A DNA stretch of 44,252 bases. Source: an uncultured Bacteroidales bacterium (lineage in GTDB: Bacteria > Bacteroidota > Bacteroidia > Bacteroidales > JAUNSR01). How positions within the stretch are numbered: position 1 is the stretch's first letter; every line of letters starts with the position of its first letter. Location: positions 1 through 44,252 of the forward strand of contig CAMTON010000024.1 of assembly GCA_947074105.1 (NCBI GenBank). The letters run 5' to 3'. Shown here piece after piece: positions 1 to 7,632 of the stretch. A program made the position numbers and the translations under genes. A model generated the notes under the pieces. That model was given only the letters and a program-made list of their open reading frames with translations. It was not told the DNA's origin and made no database searches.

Positions 1-91
1 ATCCGTTTGGACATATGTTGAATTTTGTGACTGATAATATAAATAATATTAACCGGTACTCAGCATTTTCGTCAAAATGAGACATATATAT

Positions 92-99
92 TAGTTTTG
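92..99 (+). promoter_or_regulatory. Candidate -7 box for the CotH lipoprotein gene
   Basis: TAGTTTTG matches the Bacteroidetes -7 consensus TAnnTTTG and lies about 40 bases before the first gene's ATG. No TTG is seen at the expected -33 distance, so the call rests on the -7 box alone. Confidence 0.3.
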
Positions 100-139
100 T
101 AAACTTTTAATAAATAGCATAACGGTTTAATAAATATCT

Positions 140-2212
140 ATGAGGCAAGTCTTTCTGATTTCCATGTTAATAATTAATCTTCTTACATTATTCACGTCCT
201 GTAATGACGATGTAAGTCAGAGTTTTGAAGTATTTTATAATGGCGATTCTTATTTAACATCAAAAGCAGGAAAAATAAATATATATGTACGAAGCAATTA
301 TGAATATGCGATAAATATACAGAGTGATTCTTCCTGGCTTTCTGTTTCTGAAATATCATCTGAAAGATATGATATATTAACCTTTGCATATGAGCAAAAT
401 AGATCTACAACAGAGAGGGATGCAAAAATTGTTATTACATGCAATGATGGAAACCACAGAAGCCTAAAGTTCAGACAATCCGGACTTGAAGATGTAATTT
501 TTGGAGAAAACAATATGCTCTATTCCGTATCGTCGGAGGGTGATACTCTTGAGTTTTTCGTTAATTCCGATATAGAGTTCGAATATAATATAGATTCAGA
601 AGAAGAGTGGATCATATCTGACAATAGCAGAAAAAAATTTAATTCAGTCAGTTTTATATGTTTGGAAAATCTATCTGCAGAATACAGAAAGTCCGTAATA
701 TATTTCAACACAACCGATTTGTCTCAAAAGGATACTGTTATTATAACTCAGAAACCAAAACCGGTGTCAGCCAAGATGATTAATAGTTTTTGTCTGAAAC
801 AGAAAGATAATCCTGATCAGCTGATAAATGATATCTATTGTGAAATTGATAATGATAACAATTATATCAAAGCTTTTATTCCCTACAGAACGGATAATCT
901 GTCTTTTACACCTCATGTTATATATGAGGGATGCAGTTTGTATGCCCTGACGCGTGATGGTAAAAGAATAAATGTAAATAATGAAGGGATATTCGGACAA
1001 AATATTGATTTTTCAACTTATCCTACATTTATAGTTGAAGATTATCTCGGAGAAAAAAAAGAATATGAAGTTTTTATCACCTGGTATAATAATATTCCTG
1101 TTTTATCTCTGACAACAGAAGGACGTAAAGCCATAACTTCAAAAAAAGATTATTTAAACGGCTTTTTTCGACTTGAAGGCTGTTCTTATATTCCGGAATC
1201 GGAAGGAAGCATGAGGATAAGAGGAAGAGGAAACAGTACCTGGCAACTGCCAAAGAAACCTTACCGGTTAAAACTTGATGCAAAACAGGAAGTGGGAGGT
1301 ATGCCTGCTGATAAGGATTGGGCATTGCTGGCAAACTATACCGATCGTACATCTCTGAGAAATGCTTTAGCTTTTAAAATATCATCGCTGACAGATTTGG
1401 AATACACTCCGCGCATGCAGTTCTGTGATCTATACACTAACGGAGAATATTCCGGGATATATGCCATAACAGAACATCTTAAGGTTTCTCCCGACAGGAT
1501 AAATGTCGGAAAGACAGGATATGTGATTGAGATTACACCATCCGACCGCATTGAATCCGATGAACTTTATTTTTCAACAAAGCGATTGAATTTTACATTC
1601 AAAGATACCGATGTCGATCCGGGTTCAGAGCGTTATGAATGGATAAGCAGGCATATAAATCAAATTGAGAATGTGATATATAGTTCCGGTTTCGCCGATC
1701 CTGATTCCGGATATGCGAAGTATATTGATGCAGAGAGTTTCGCGGACTGGTATATCGTAAATGAACTTTCTAAAAATAATGATGCCAGATTTTTTTCAAG
1801 TTGCTTTATGCACATTATACCCGGTGGCAAACTTAAGATGGGACCGGTATGGGATTTTGATATAGCTTTTGGTAATTGTAATTATAACGGATGTGAATCT
1901 TTTGAAGGTTTCTGGGTAAAACGTTCAGTATGGTTAGAGCGTCTTTTTGAAGATCCTGTTTTTGCCGCGCTTGTGAAAGAGCGTTTCCGGAAGATGAAAA
2001 CTAACAAAAACTATCTTTCTTCATATATTAAAATGCAGTCACTTATTATAGATAAGGCAAGAGAAGAAGATAACAGAAAATGGAATTATCTTGGTGTATC
2101 TGTATGGCCTAATTATGTTGTCTTTGATTCTTTTGAAAAAGAAGTCCAATATCTGCAGGACTGGCTTAACAATCGTTTTGAATGGCTGGATAAGGCTTTA
2201 AGTGATCTATAA
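140..2212 (+). CDS. BACON-domain CotH kinase-family surface lipoprotein
   Basis: The 690-aa product starts with a lipoprotein signal (hydrophobic residues 4-18, lipobox ending at Cys21, LFTSC). Two BACON-like beta-sandwich repeats follow at about 30-113 and 125-207, then a beta-rich linker (about 210-315) and a CotH domain from about 320 to the end. CotH hallmarks are the RIRGRGNSTW motif at 359-368 and GPVWDFDIAFGN near 568-579; in the CotH fold (known from Bacillus spore-coat kinases) such Asp and Asn residues bind metal and ATP. BACON domains in Bacteroidetes usually target carbohydrate or mucin. By inference this is an exported lipid-anchored protein, possibly a secreted kinase; the substrate cannot be read from sequence. 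It is a single-gene unit closed by a hairpin shared with panB. The family call is firm, the activity is not. Confidence 0.88.
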   Translation: MRQVFLISMLIINLLTLFTSCNDDVSQSFEVFYNGDSYLTSKAGKINIYVRSNYEYAINIQSDSSWLSVSEISSERYDILTFAYEQNRSTTERDAKIVITCNDGNHRSLKFRQSGLEDVIFGENNMLYSVSSEGDTLEFFVNSDIEFEYNIDSEEEWIISDNSRKKFNSVSFICLENLSAEYRKSVIYFNTTDLSQKDTVIITQKPKPVSAKMINSFCLKQKDNPDQLINDIYCEIDNDNNYIKAFIPYRTDNLSFTPHVIYEGCSLYALTRDGKRINVNNEGIFGQNIDFSTYPTFIVEDYLGEKKEYEVFITWYNNIPVLSLTTEGRKAITSKKDYLNGFFRLEGCSYIPESEGSMRIRGRGNSTWQLPKKPYRLKLDAKQEVGGMPADKDWALLANYTDRTSLRNALAFKISSLTDLEYTPRMQFCDLYTNGEYSGIYAITEHLKVSPDRINVGKTGYVIEITPSDRIESDELYFSTKRLNFTFKDTDVDPGSERYEWISRHINQIENVIYSSGFADPDSGYAKYIDAESFADWYIVNELSKNNDARFFSSCFMHIIPGGKLKMGPVWDFDIAFGNCNYNGCESFEGFWVKRSVWLERLFEDPVFAALVKERFRKMKTNKNYLSSYIKMQSLIIDKAREEDNRKWNYLGVSVWPNYVVFDSFEKEVQYLQDWLNNRFEWLDKALSDL

Positions 2213-2242
2213 GGATTTGCATTCAAAATAAGTAAATAAAAA

Positions 2243-2284
2243 AACCGGCGGAATTAAATTTTGAGATATTTAATTCCGCCGGTT
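2243..2284. terminator. Bidirectional terminator between the CotH gene and panB
   Basis: A perfect 17-bp stem (2243-2259 with 2268-2284) around an 8-base loop lies between two converging genes. The A-rich sequence before the left arm gives a T-rich tail on the minus strand, so it most clearly ends panB. Its position suggests it also ends the CotH transcript. Confidence 0.85.
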
Positions 2285-2302
2285 GTCGTAAGTATATATG
2301 TA

Positions 2303-3121
2303 TTAATACTGCTCGTTTTCGTTAGGGAAATCGCCGCTCTTAACGTCAGATATATAATGTTTCACAGCATCAGTAATGATAGTGTGAAGATCAGCATATC
2401 TTCTAAGGAATCTTGGAGAGAAACCTTTGTTAAGACCAAGCATATCGTGCATTACAAGCACCTGTCCGTCGCATCCGTTTCCTGCTCCGATACCGATAGT
2501 TGGTATGGAAAGATTTCCTGAAACCTTTTTTGCAAGAGAAGCAGGGATTTTTTCAAGAACAAGAGAGAAACATCCGATTTCCTGAAGCATCATCGCATCT
2601 TCGATAAGTTTGTTTGCTTCAGCTTCCTCTTTTGCCCTTACAGCATAAGTGCCGAACTTATTTATAGACTGAGGAGTAAGACCAAGATGTCCCATAACAG
2701 GAATTCCGGCTGTAAGTATACGCTCTATCGATTCTCTGATTTCAGATCCACCTTCCATCTTAACACAGTCAGCTCCGGTTTCTTTCATTATTCTGATAGC
2801 AGATGAAAGAGCTTCTTTTGAGTTACCCTGATATGTACCGAACGGAAGATCGACTACTACAAGAGCTCTTTTCACACCTTTAACTACAGATTCACCGTGA
2901 TAGATCATCTGATCAAGTGTGATAGGTAATGTAGTGACGTTACCGGCCATAACATTTGAAGCAGAGTCGCCTACAAGAATCACATCCATTCCGGATTCGT
3001 CTATGACCTTAGCCATAGAATAGTCGTAAGCTGTAAGCATTGATATTCTTTCTCCTCTTGCCTTCATTTCTATAAGGCGATGAGTGGTAACTTTTCTGTT
3101 ATCTTCTTTATATGTTGACAT
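2303..3121 (-). CDS. panB: 3-methyl-2-oxobutanoate hydroxymethyltransferase
   Basis: This is the first committed enzyme of pantothenate (vitamin B5, CoA precursor) synthesis: it transfers a hydroxymethyl group from 5,10-methylene-THF to 2-oxoisovalerate, giving ketopantoate, in the cytoplasm. The 272-aa length is normal for PanB. Visible family motifs are VGDS (50-53) and D91 in VVVDLPFG (metal and substrate binding), KMEGG (121-125), GHLGLTPQS (144-152), and the catalytic Glu at about 190 in LVLEKIP, followed by IGIGAG. The gene stands alone; panC and panD are not in the window. A TACCTTTG -7 box lies just upstream, so the leader would be only about 15 bases. Confidence 0.97.
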   Translation of the reverse strand: MSTYKEDNRKVTTHRLIEMKARGERISMLTAYDYSMAKVIDESGMDVILVGDSASNVMAGNVTTLPITLDQMIYHGESVVKGVKRALVVVDLPFGTYQGNSKEALSSAIRIMKETGADCVKMEGGSEIRESIERILTAGIPVMGHLGLTPQSINKFGTYAVRAKEEAEANKLIEDAMMLQEIGCFSLVLEKIPASLAKKVSGNLSIPTIGIGAGNGCDGQVLVMHDMLGLNKGFSPRFLRRYADLHTIITDAVKHYISDVKSGDFPNENEQY

Positions 3122-3143
3122 AATAATATGTTTTAAAACAATA

Positions 3144-3151
3144 CAAAGGTA
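3144..3151 (-). promoter_or_regulatory. Candidate -7 box for panB
   Basis: On the minus strand this reads TACCTTTG, a full match to the Bacteroidetes -7 element, ending 23 bases before the panB start codon. No TTG lies 19-21 bases further upstream, so the -33 part is weak or absent. Confidence 0.45.
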
Positions 3152-3297
3152 TAAATTAAATCTTTGTATTCTTTTTTTATTAATAAAAATGCATTTAACT
3201 TGCAGTGCAACAAGCTCTCAGGTAAATGTTTTATATATGATTTTCAAATAAATTAATGTTATAATACGAATTATGTTATAGAACATCAATTAATGTA

Positions 3298-3328
3298 TTG
3301 CAAGCTGAGAATTGTTGCCTTATATTTG
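3298..3328 (+). promoter_or_regulatory. Consensus Bacteroidetes promoter for a small RNA
   Basis: TTG (3298-3300), a 20-base spacer and TATATTTG (3321-3328) match the Bacteroidetes -33/-7 arrangement well. No protein gene follows on this strand; the next plus-strand feature is a hairpin terminator about 130 bases on. Confidence 0.6.
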
Positions 3329-3334
3329 TAGCAC

Positions 3335-3490
3335 CTTAAATAATACAACCATAACACAATACCTTAAATAACACAACCTGAACTTAGGTCTAATACGAAA
3401 ACGAGAAAAACACGAGGTATTTTAAATCATATTCAGTTTATCTGAATTTAAATATATAGGGCTAACTGTGAAGTTAGCCCTTTATTTATA
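3335..3490 (+). ncRNA. Candidate intergenic small RNA, about 155 nt
   Basis: A consensus promoter ends at 3328 and an intrinsic-type terminator lies at 3458-3488. The stretch between them has no ATG, GTG or TTG codon on the plus strand, so it is unlikely to be translated. It is A- and C-rich and holds a near-duplicate, accttaaataatacaacc then accttaaataacacaacc, in its 5' half. Most of it looks unstructured apart from the 3' hairpin. I could not place it in a known RNA family; Bacteroidales-specific ncRNA motifs exist, but I have not matched this to one. Start and end are inferred from promoter and terminator positions. Confidence 0.45.
3458..3488 (+). terminator. Terminator of the candidate small RNA
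   Basis: A 9-bp perfect stem (agggctaac at 3458-3466 with gttagccct at 3473-3481) and 6-base loop are followed by a T-rich run. It fits a plus-strand intrinsic terminator; no coding gene precedes it on that strand. Confidence 0.7.
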
Positions 3491-3510
3491 TATATACATT
3501 TCTTATATGA

Positions 3511-3563
3511 AATAATAATCCTCCGGCTACAAACCTTAAGTCTGTAACCGGAGGATTATTATT
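3511..3563. terminator. Long hairpin, terminator of the 84-aa gene
   Basis: A 16-bp stem (3511-3526 with 3548-3563) extends inward by 4 bp after a single C-A mismatch. It starts 21 bases beyond the stop codon of the 84-aa minus-strand gene. It could also back up the neighbouring small-RNA terminator from the other side. Confidence 0.75.
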
Positions 3564-3583
3564 AATAATATTATCTTAATTGA

Positions 3584-3838
3584 TTATGCTTCGACAACTT
3601 CACTAATTTTAGGAGTAGAATAGAATTTTTCATATTCTTCTACTGACATAATAGTGCCGGGAACACCATAAATCAAATCAGCGCAATAATCTTTGGCAAG
3701 AGCCTGCATAGTTTCAATAACTTTTTCCTGCTCAGGGCCATTAATCATAACTTTTACTTTTTTCCCAAGTAAATCTTTTGCAAGGTCAAGTCCTTTTCCT
3801 CCTATAGAGTCACGAACTAAAATAATTTTATTTTCCAT
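3584..3838 (-). CDS. Conserved-looking 84-aa protein of unknown function
   Basis: I do not recognise the family. The product is small and mixed alpha/beta in pattern: a hydrophobic strand at the N-terminus (KIILVRD), a helix-like lysine-rich segment (about 14-27), KVKVMING (about 28-35), a helix, then the strand-turn YGVPGT followed by MSVEEYEKFY. There is no signal peptide, membrane segment or metal-binding cluster, so it is probably cytoplasmic. A strong terminator directly downstream and ordinary codon use support a real gene. It stands alone, next to the small-RNA candidate and the 29-codon frame. No -7 box of good quality is visible upstream. Confidence 0.7.
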   Translation of the reverse strand: MENKIILVRDSIGGKGLDLAKDLLGKKVKVMINGPEQEKVIETMQALAKDYCADLIYGVPGTIMSVEEYEKFYSTPKISEVVEA

Positions 3839-3950
3839 CTCTAATATATTTTAGATATATTACTCTAACAATGAAAAATATGATATTGTTTATGGTTTTA
3901 ACTTTTAAAACATTTGAGTTAAATAATAATTACAGAGGATATAAGGCAAT

Positions 3951-3982
3951 AAAAAAAGGCTATCTGAAAATCAGATAACCTT
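3951..3982 (-). terminator. Minus-strand hairpin with T7 tail
   Basis: The arms 3958-3967 and 3971-3980 pair over 9 of 10 positions around a 3-base loop, and on the minus strand the hairpin runs into seven T's. It is the last of three hairpin or T-run features downstream of the 29-codon frame and would block read-through into the 84-aa gene. Confidence 0.65.
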
Positions 3983-4039
3983 AATTTGTCCTCTTGAGAA
4001 TAATGAAATATATATAATGGAAAATATTTAAAAATAAAA

Positions 4040-4082
4040 GCCTCTGCCCGAATCTTATGATTCGCGTAGGGGCAAAAAAAAA
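4040..4082. terminator. Hairpin and T9 run behind the 29-codon frame
   Basis: Nine T's (minus strand, 4082-4074) start four bases after the stop codon of the 29-codon frame. They are followed by an imperfect 15-bp hairpin (4040-4054 with 4059-4073, TTAT loop) and another T-rich run. The hairpin pairs better when read on the plus strand (two G-T wobbles, one mismatch) than on the minus strand (three mismatches), which is odd for a minus-strand terminator. Confidence 0.45.
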
Positions 4083-4086
4083 GGTA

Positions 4087-4176
4087 TTATCCTTTATAAG
4101 AATAACCCCATTTTAATAAAATGTTCTGCTTGTTACAAAGCTCATAGAACTTGATCAATTTTAAGATCGCTTTCAT
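4087..4176 (-). CDS. Candidate 29-aa small protein
   Basis: The frame runs from an ATG at 4176 to a TAA at 4087. The peptide begins MKAILKLIKFYELC and ends LKWGYSYKG; it is basic (six Lys, one Glu) and could form an amphipathic helix followed by an aromatic tail. A full-consensus promoter lies about 65 bases upstream and a T9 run follows the stop at once, so a transcript of about 165 nt carrying only this frame is expected. I know no function. It might be a small membrane-associated peptide, a leader peptide, or chance coding inside a regulatory RNA. Translation is unproven. Confidence 0.5.
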   Translation of the reverse strand: MKAILKLIKFYELCNKQNILLKWGYSYKG

Positions 4177-4205
4177 AATAATAAAATTTTAAAATACCTA
4201 AATAA

Positions 4206-4224
4206 TACGCTCTTAACACGCGTA
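4206..4224 (-). promoter_or_regulatory. Small hairpin in the leader of the 29-aa frame
   Basis: Arms TACGC and GCGTA enclose a 9-base loop within the predicted 5' leader, roughly 30-48 bases before the ATG. Only 5 bp, so a weak structural call. Confidence 0.25.
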
Positions 4225-4241
4225 ACCTTAATAACACACTA

Positions 4242-4271
4242 CAAAGGTAAGATAGTTTTTCTGTTTTACAA
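4242..4271 (-). promoter_or_regulatory. Consensus promoter of the 29-aa frame
   Basis: On the minus strand TTG (4271-4269), a 19-base spacer and TACCTTTG (4249-4242) give a textbook Bacteroidetes promoter. The predicted start is near 4236, leaving a 60-base leader before the ATG at 4176. Confidence 0.65.
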
Positions 4272-4355
4272 CATATTTTGAAGAAAAATTCACGAAAAAG
4301 CAAAAAAAAATCTTTTTAAGGCTGGATTGCCTTTTTTAAGGGAAAATAATAAAAA

Positions 4356-4388
4356 AATGACGAATCTTCAGAAACCGGATTCGTCATT
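4356..4388 (-). terminator. Terminator of nadK
   Basis: An 11-bp perfect stem (4356-4366 with 4378-4388) lies 26 bases beyond the nadK stop and runs into seven T's on the minus strand. Confidence 0.85.
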
Positions 4389-4413
4389 ATATAATATGTG
4401 AAAATCAAAATAA

Positions 4414-5286
4414 TCAGATTCTGCGGTCAACGCCCCACATAAGTTTGTCACGAAGTGTGTCATAAAAAGTATGTCCGTTCAGCTTCACCACATTTATTTT
4501 ATAAGGAGCTTTCTTTATAACAATGTAGTTTTCCGGTTTAAGAGAATATGAAATTCCGTCTACCGAAACAAGAAACGACTCAGAGCGGCTTTCAACATCT
4601 ATTCTTAATGTATAATTGTCCGAAATGACAAGAGGCCTGGTAGTAAGCGAATGTGGAGCGACAGGGGAGATAACCATATTGTTGGTTGCCGGTTCTATTA
4701 TTGGACCGCCTACGCTAAGAGAATAAGCAGTAGAGCCGGTAGGAGTAGATACGATAAGACCGTCAGCTTCATAGGTATTGAGATAATATGTATTGATATC
4801 CACTCTTATGGTTATCATCGAAGAATTATTCTGTTTAAGTATTGCGACTTCGTTTAAGCCATATTTTATATAATTCTCACTATAACCATCAATGTACATC
4901 TCTAGAAGCGAACGTTCTTCAATATGATAATCCTCTCTCCATAGTTTTTCAAGAGCAGTTTCTATGCCGTCAAGAGGCACATCAGCCAAAAATCCAAGTC
5001 TCCCGGAATTAATCCCCAGAATAGGGATATTCTTATCGCCTATATATCTTGCAGTGCGAAGGAATGTGCCGTCTCCTCCAATGCTTATAGCGAAATCAGC
5101 TTCAAAATTTTTATCTGTTATTATATCTTCCAGAATATCGATCTGAAATTTATTATACAGATAATCGCAGAAATCTTTTTCAATAAGCACATTAACATTT
5201 TTTTCTTTCAGTAAAGTGAAAAGCTGTTTTATATGTTTAGCACTATTAATTTGATGGCAGCTGCCGAAGATTGCAATTTTTATCAT
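4414..5286 (-). CDS. nadK: NAD kinase
   Basis: This enzyme phosphorylates NAD to NADP in the cytoplasm and sets the NADPH supply. The 290 aa are typical of the bacterial family. The hallmark GGDGT motif (70-74) is followed by FLRTAR; GINSGRLGFLAD matches the family's conserved glycine-rich segment, and PTGSTAYSLSVGGPII is the second NAD-binding signature. SVDG near the C-terminus is also conserved. It is transcribed divergently from pdxJ, across a 386-base spacer, and ends at its own terminator, so it is probably monocistronic. No good -7 box was found on its side of the spacer. Confidence 0.97.
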   Translation of the reverse strand: MIKIAIFGSCHQINSAKHIKQLFTLLKEKNVNVLIEKDFCDYLYNKFQIDILEDIITDKNFEADFAISIGGDGTFLRTARYIGDKNIPILGINSGRLGFLADVPLDGIETALEKLWREDYHIEERSLLEMYIDGYSENYIKYGLNEVAILKQNNSSMITIRVDINTYYLNTYEADGLIVSTPTGSTAYSLSVGGPIIEPATNNMVISPVAPHSLTTRPLVISDNYTLRIDVESRSESFLVSVDGISYSLKPENYIVIKKAPYKINVVKLNGHTFYDTLRDKLMWGVDRRI

Positions 5287-5672
5287 TCTTAAATAACAAA
5301 AAGTATTATACTTAATAAAATAACATTTTGCGGAAACATTCCCCTATACTCTCTTTTAGATATTATATACGGTTTATATAAAGAAATGAGAATACCGCTT
5401 AAGGGTTAAATGTAATAAAGATATGTGATAATATATGTTAAGTTGCATATATGATTTAAAATCAATAAAAATTATTTAGAAAAATGACTAAAATCTTTAT
5501 AGACTTAACACAGATAAATAGACCAAATAACTTATTTTTGCACCTGTCTAAAGCTCCAGGTTTATTAAATAATTACAAGTTTTGTGTTAATATAAAATGC
5601 CGGTAACTATTTAGTCCTGTTTTAGATTGTTAAATAACGATCAATATAAATTCAAACTGATTAATATCACAG
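5287..5672. other. Divergent intergenic region, nadK and pdxJ
   Basis: This 386-base AT-rich spacer holds the promoters of both genes. On the pdxJ side TATTTTTG at 5533-5540 is a full -7 match, but no TTG sits 19-21 bases before it; it implies a leader of about 125 bases. No reading frame, tRNA, repeat or recognisable riboswitch is seen. Confidence 0.5.
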
Positions 5673-6386
5673 ATGACAAAGTTAAGTGTTAATATCAATA
5701 AGATAGCGACTATTCGTAATGCAAGAGGCGGGAATATTCCTGATGTGGTAAAATTTGCAATAGACTGCGAAAAGTTCGGAGCGGAAGGTATAACCGTTCA
5801 TCCACGTCCGGATGAAAGACATATACGTTATAACGATGTATTGGCATTACGTCCTGTTATCAAGACAGAATTCAATATTGAAGGAAATCCCATAAAATCT
5901 TTTAATGAACTTGTTCTAAAGGTTAAGCCGAATCAGGTTACACTTGTTCCGGATGCACACAATGCGATAACGTCGAATGCGGGTTGGAACACAAAAGAAA
6001 ACCTGACTTTTCTTACAGAGATAATAGAAGAGTTTCAGCGTGCAGGAATAAGAACATCTATTTTTGTTGATGCTGATGAGGAGATGGTAACATATGCTGC
6101 CAAGACAGGAACCGACAGAATCGAACTTTATACGGAACCTTATGCCACTCAGTATCCTGAAAATCCGGAAGCAGCAATCGAACCTTTTGTCCGTGCGGCT
6201 CAGCTTGCTCATAAGCTGGGATTGGGTATCAATGCAGGCCATGATCTGAATCTTGAAAACCTGAAATATTTTCATGAGAACATTCCTTTTCTTGATGAAG
6301 TTTCTATAGGACATGCGCTGATTTCCGATGCTTTATATATGGGTATCGAAGAAACAATTATAAAATATAAAGAATGTTTAATGTAA
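5673..6386 (+). CDS. pdxJ: Pyridoxine 5'-phosphate synthase
   Basis: PdxJ condenses 1-deoxyxylulose 5-phosphate with 3-amino-2-oxopropyl phosphate to form pyridoxine 5'-phosphate, the last ring-closing step of the DXP-dependent vitamin B6 pathway. The 237 aa form the expected TIM barrel: N-terminal [16 protein letters not shown], the phosphate and substrate segment [15 protein letters not shown] (41-55, with His43 and His50), Glu near 70, and [11 protein letters not shown] (His190) matching the family's catalytic histidine. It is followed 60 bases on by exbB on the same strand with no terminator visible between them, so co-transcription with the exbB-exbD-tonB set is possible. Confidence 0.97.
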   Translation: MTKLSVNINKIATIRNARGGNIPDVVKFAIDCEKFGAEGITVHPRPDERHIRYNDVLALRPVIKTEFNIEGNPIKSFNELVLKVKPNQVTLVPDAHNAITSNAGWNTKENLTFLTEIIEEFQRAGIRTSIFVDADEEMVTYAAKTGTDRIELYTEPYATQYPENPEAAIEPFVRAAQLAHKLGLGINAGHDLNLENLKYFHENIPFLDEVSIGHALISDALYMGIEETIIKYKECLM

Positions 6387-6446
6387 CATAGATTAAGATT
6401 AATTTTTATTATCTTGTCAAAATAAACGCAAAGAAACAGTCACATT

Positions 6447-7148
6447 ATGAGATTTTTAAATGTTAGCACAGTAACGGACAGTATGAATGCTCTGCCCGAA
6501 TTTTCAAATATTTCTCAGCCTGAAACAGGATTGTCTTTCTGGAGCCTCGCGGTAGCCGGGGGATGGCTTATGATTCCTCTTATCTTATTGTCAATTCTTT
6601 CAATCTATATATTTGTCGAAAGAATGACTTATATTCATTCGGTAGCTAAAGAAGATACTGATTTTATGAATAAGATAAAAGATTTCATTCACAGTGGTCA
6701 GATAGACTCTGCTCTTTCTCTGTGTAAAAAATCTAAGACTCCTTATTCAAATATGATAGAGAAAGGTATTACCCGTCTGGGCCGTCCTATGCAGGATGTA
6801 CTTGTATCAATAGAGAATGTGGGTAACCTTGAAGTTGCCAAACTTGAAAAAGGATTTTCTCTTCTGGCAACAACTGCGGCCGGAGCACCTATGATCGGTT
6901 TCCTTGGAACTGTAACAGGTATGGTGCGCGCTTTCTATGATATGGCCAGCGCGGGCAATAATGCTGATATTACTCTTCTTTCAGCCGGTATTTATCAGGC
7001 TCTTACCACAACGGTAGCCGGCCTTATCGTAGGTATCATAGCTATGTTTGCCTATAATATCCTGATTTCAAGAGTGGATTCTCTTGTCAATACAATGGAG
7101 TCCAAATCGATGGAATTTATGGATATGTTGAACGAACCAATAAAATAA
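6447..7148 (+). CDS. exbB: ExbB/TolQ-family proton channel subunit
   Basis: An inner-membrane component of the motor that couples proton flow to TonB-dependent outer-membrane transport. The 233-aa product has three predicted membrane helices (about 34-57, 135-160 and 175-205) and the conserved GAPMIGFLGTVTGMVRAF segment in the second. The start at 6447 gives a longer N-terminal tail than the in-frame Met12; neither has a decisive ribosome site. exbD starts 4 bases after this stop. Without TonB-box or Tol-Pal neighbours the ExbB versus TolQ distinction rests on the adjacent TonB-like gene; the lack of pal or tolB favours ExbB. Confidence 0.9.
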   Translation: MRFLNVSTVTDSMNALPEFSNISQPETGLSFWSLAVAGGWLMIPLILLSILSIYIFVERMTYIHSVAKEDTDFMNKIKDFIHSGQIDSALSLCKKSKTPYSNMIEKGITRLGRPMQDVLVSIENVGNLEVAKLEKGFSLLATTAAGAPMIGFLGTVTGMVRAFYDMASAGNNADITLLSAGIYQALTTTVAGLIVGIIAMFAYNILISRVDSLVNTMESKSMEFMDMLNEPIK

Positions 7149-7151
7149 TCT

Positions 7152-7562
7152 ATGGCACTTAAAAGAAGAAATAAGGTAGAGGCGTCTTTCAGTATGTCGT
7201 CGATGACGGATGTCATTTTTCTTTTGTTGATATTCTTCATGGTGACTTCAACCGTGGTCTTTCCAAATGCCATAAAGATACTTTTACCACAAAGCAAAAA
7301 ACAGACTTCAGCCTCTCCTATGACAAGGGTCACAATAGATAAGGATCTTAACTATTATGTGGCTTTCGGAAATCAGAGAGAGAAAATGGTGCTTTTCGAG
7401 CAGATCACTCCTTTTCTTATTGAATGTCAGGATAAAGAACCGGAAATGTATGTGGCTTTATATGCCGATGAATCGGTTCCCTATAAAGAAGTTGTCAGGA
7501 TTTTAAATATTGCGAACGAAAATAAATTCAAGATGGTCATAGCGACCAGACCAGTGAATTAA
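7152..7562 (+). CDS. exbD: ExbD/TolR-family biopolymer transport protein
   Basis: Partner of the upstream ExbB. The 136-aa protein has the standard plan: a short basic cytoplasmic tail (LKRRNKVEASFS), one membrane helix (about 20-38) carrying the conserved protonatable Asp at position 20 (SSMTDVIF, equivalent to ExbD Asp25 in E. coli), and a periplasmic domain of about 95 residues. It starts 4 bases after exbB and lies 70 bases before the tonB-like gene, so the three are most simply one operon. No anomalies were seen. Confidence 0.92.
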   Translation: MALKRRNKVEASFSMSSMTDVIFLLLIFFMVTSTVVFPNAIKILLPQSKKQTSASPMTRVTIDKDLNYYVAFGNQREKMVLFEQITPFLIECQDKEPEMYVALYADESVPYKEVVRILNIANENKFKMVIATRPVN

Positions 7563-7632
7563 CTACGGCCGCACTGACCGATGTTGATCATCACCGAATT
7601 TCTTTTACTGACAATATTTATAAATTAATCTT

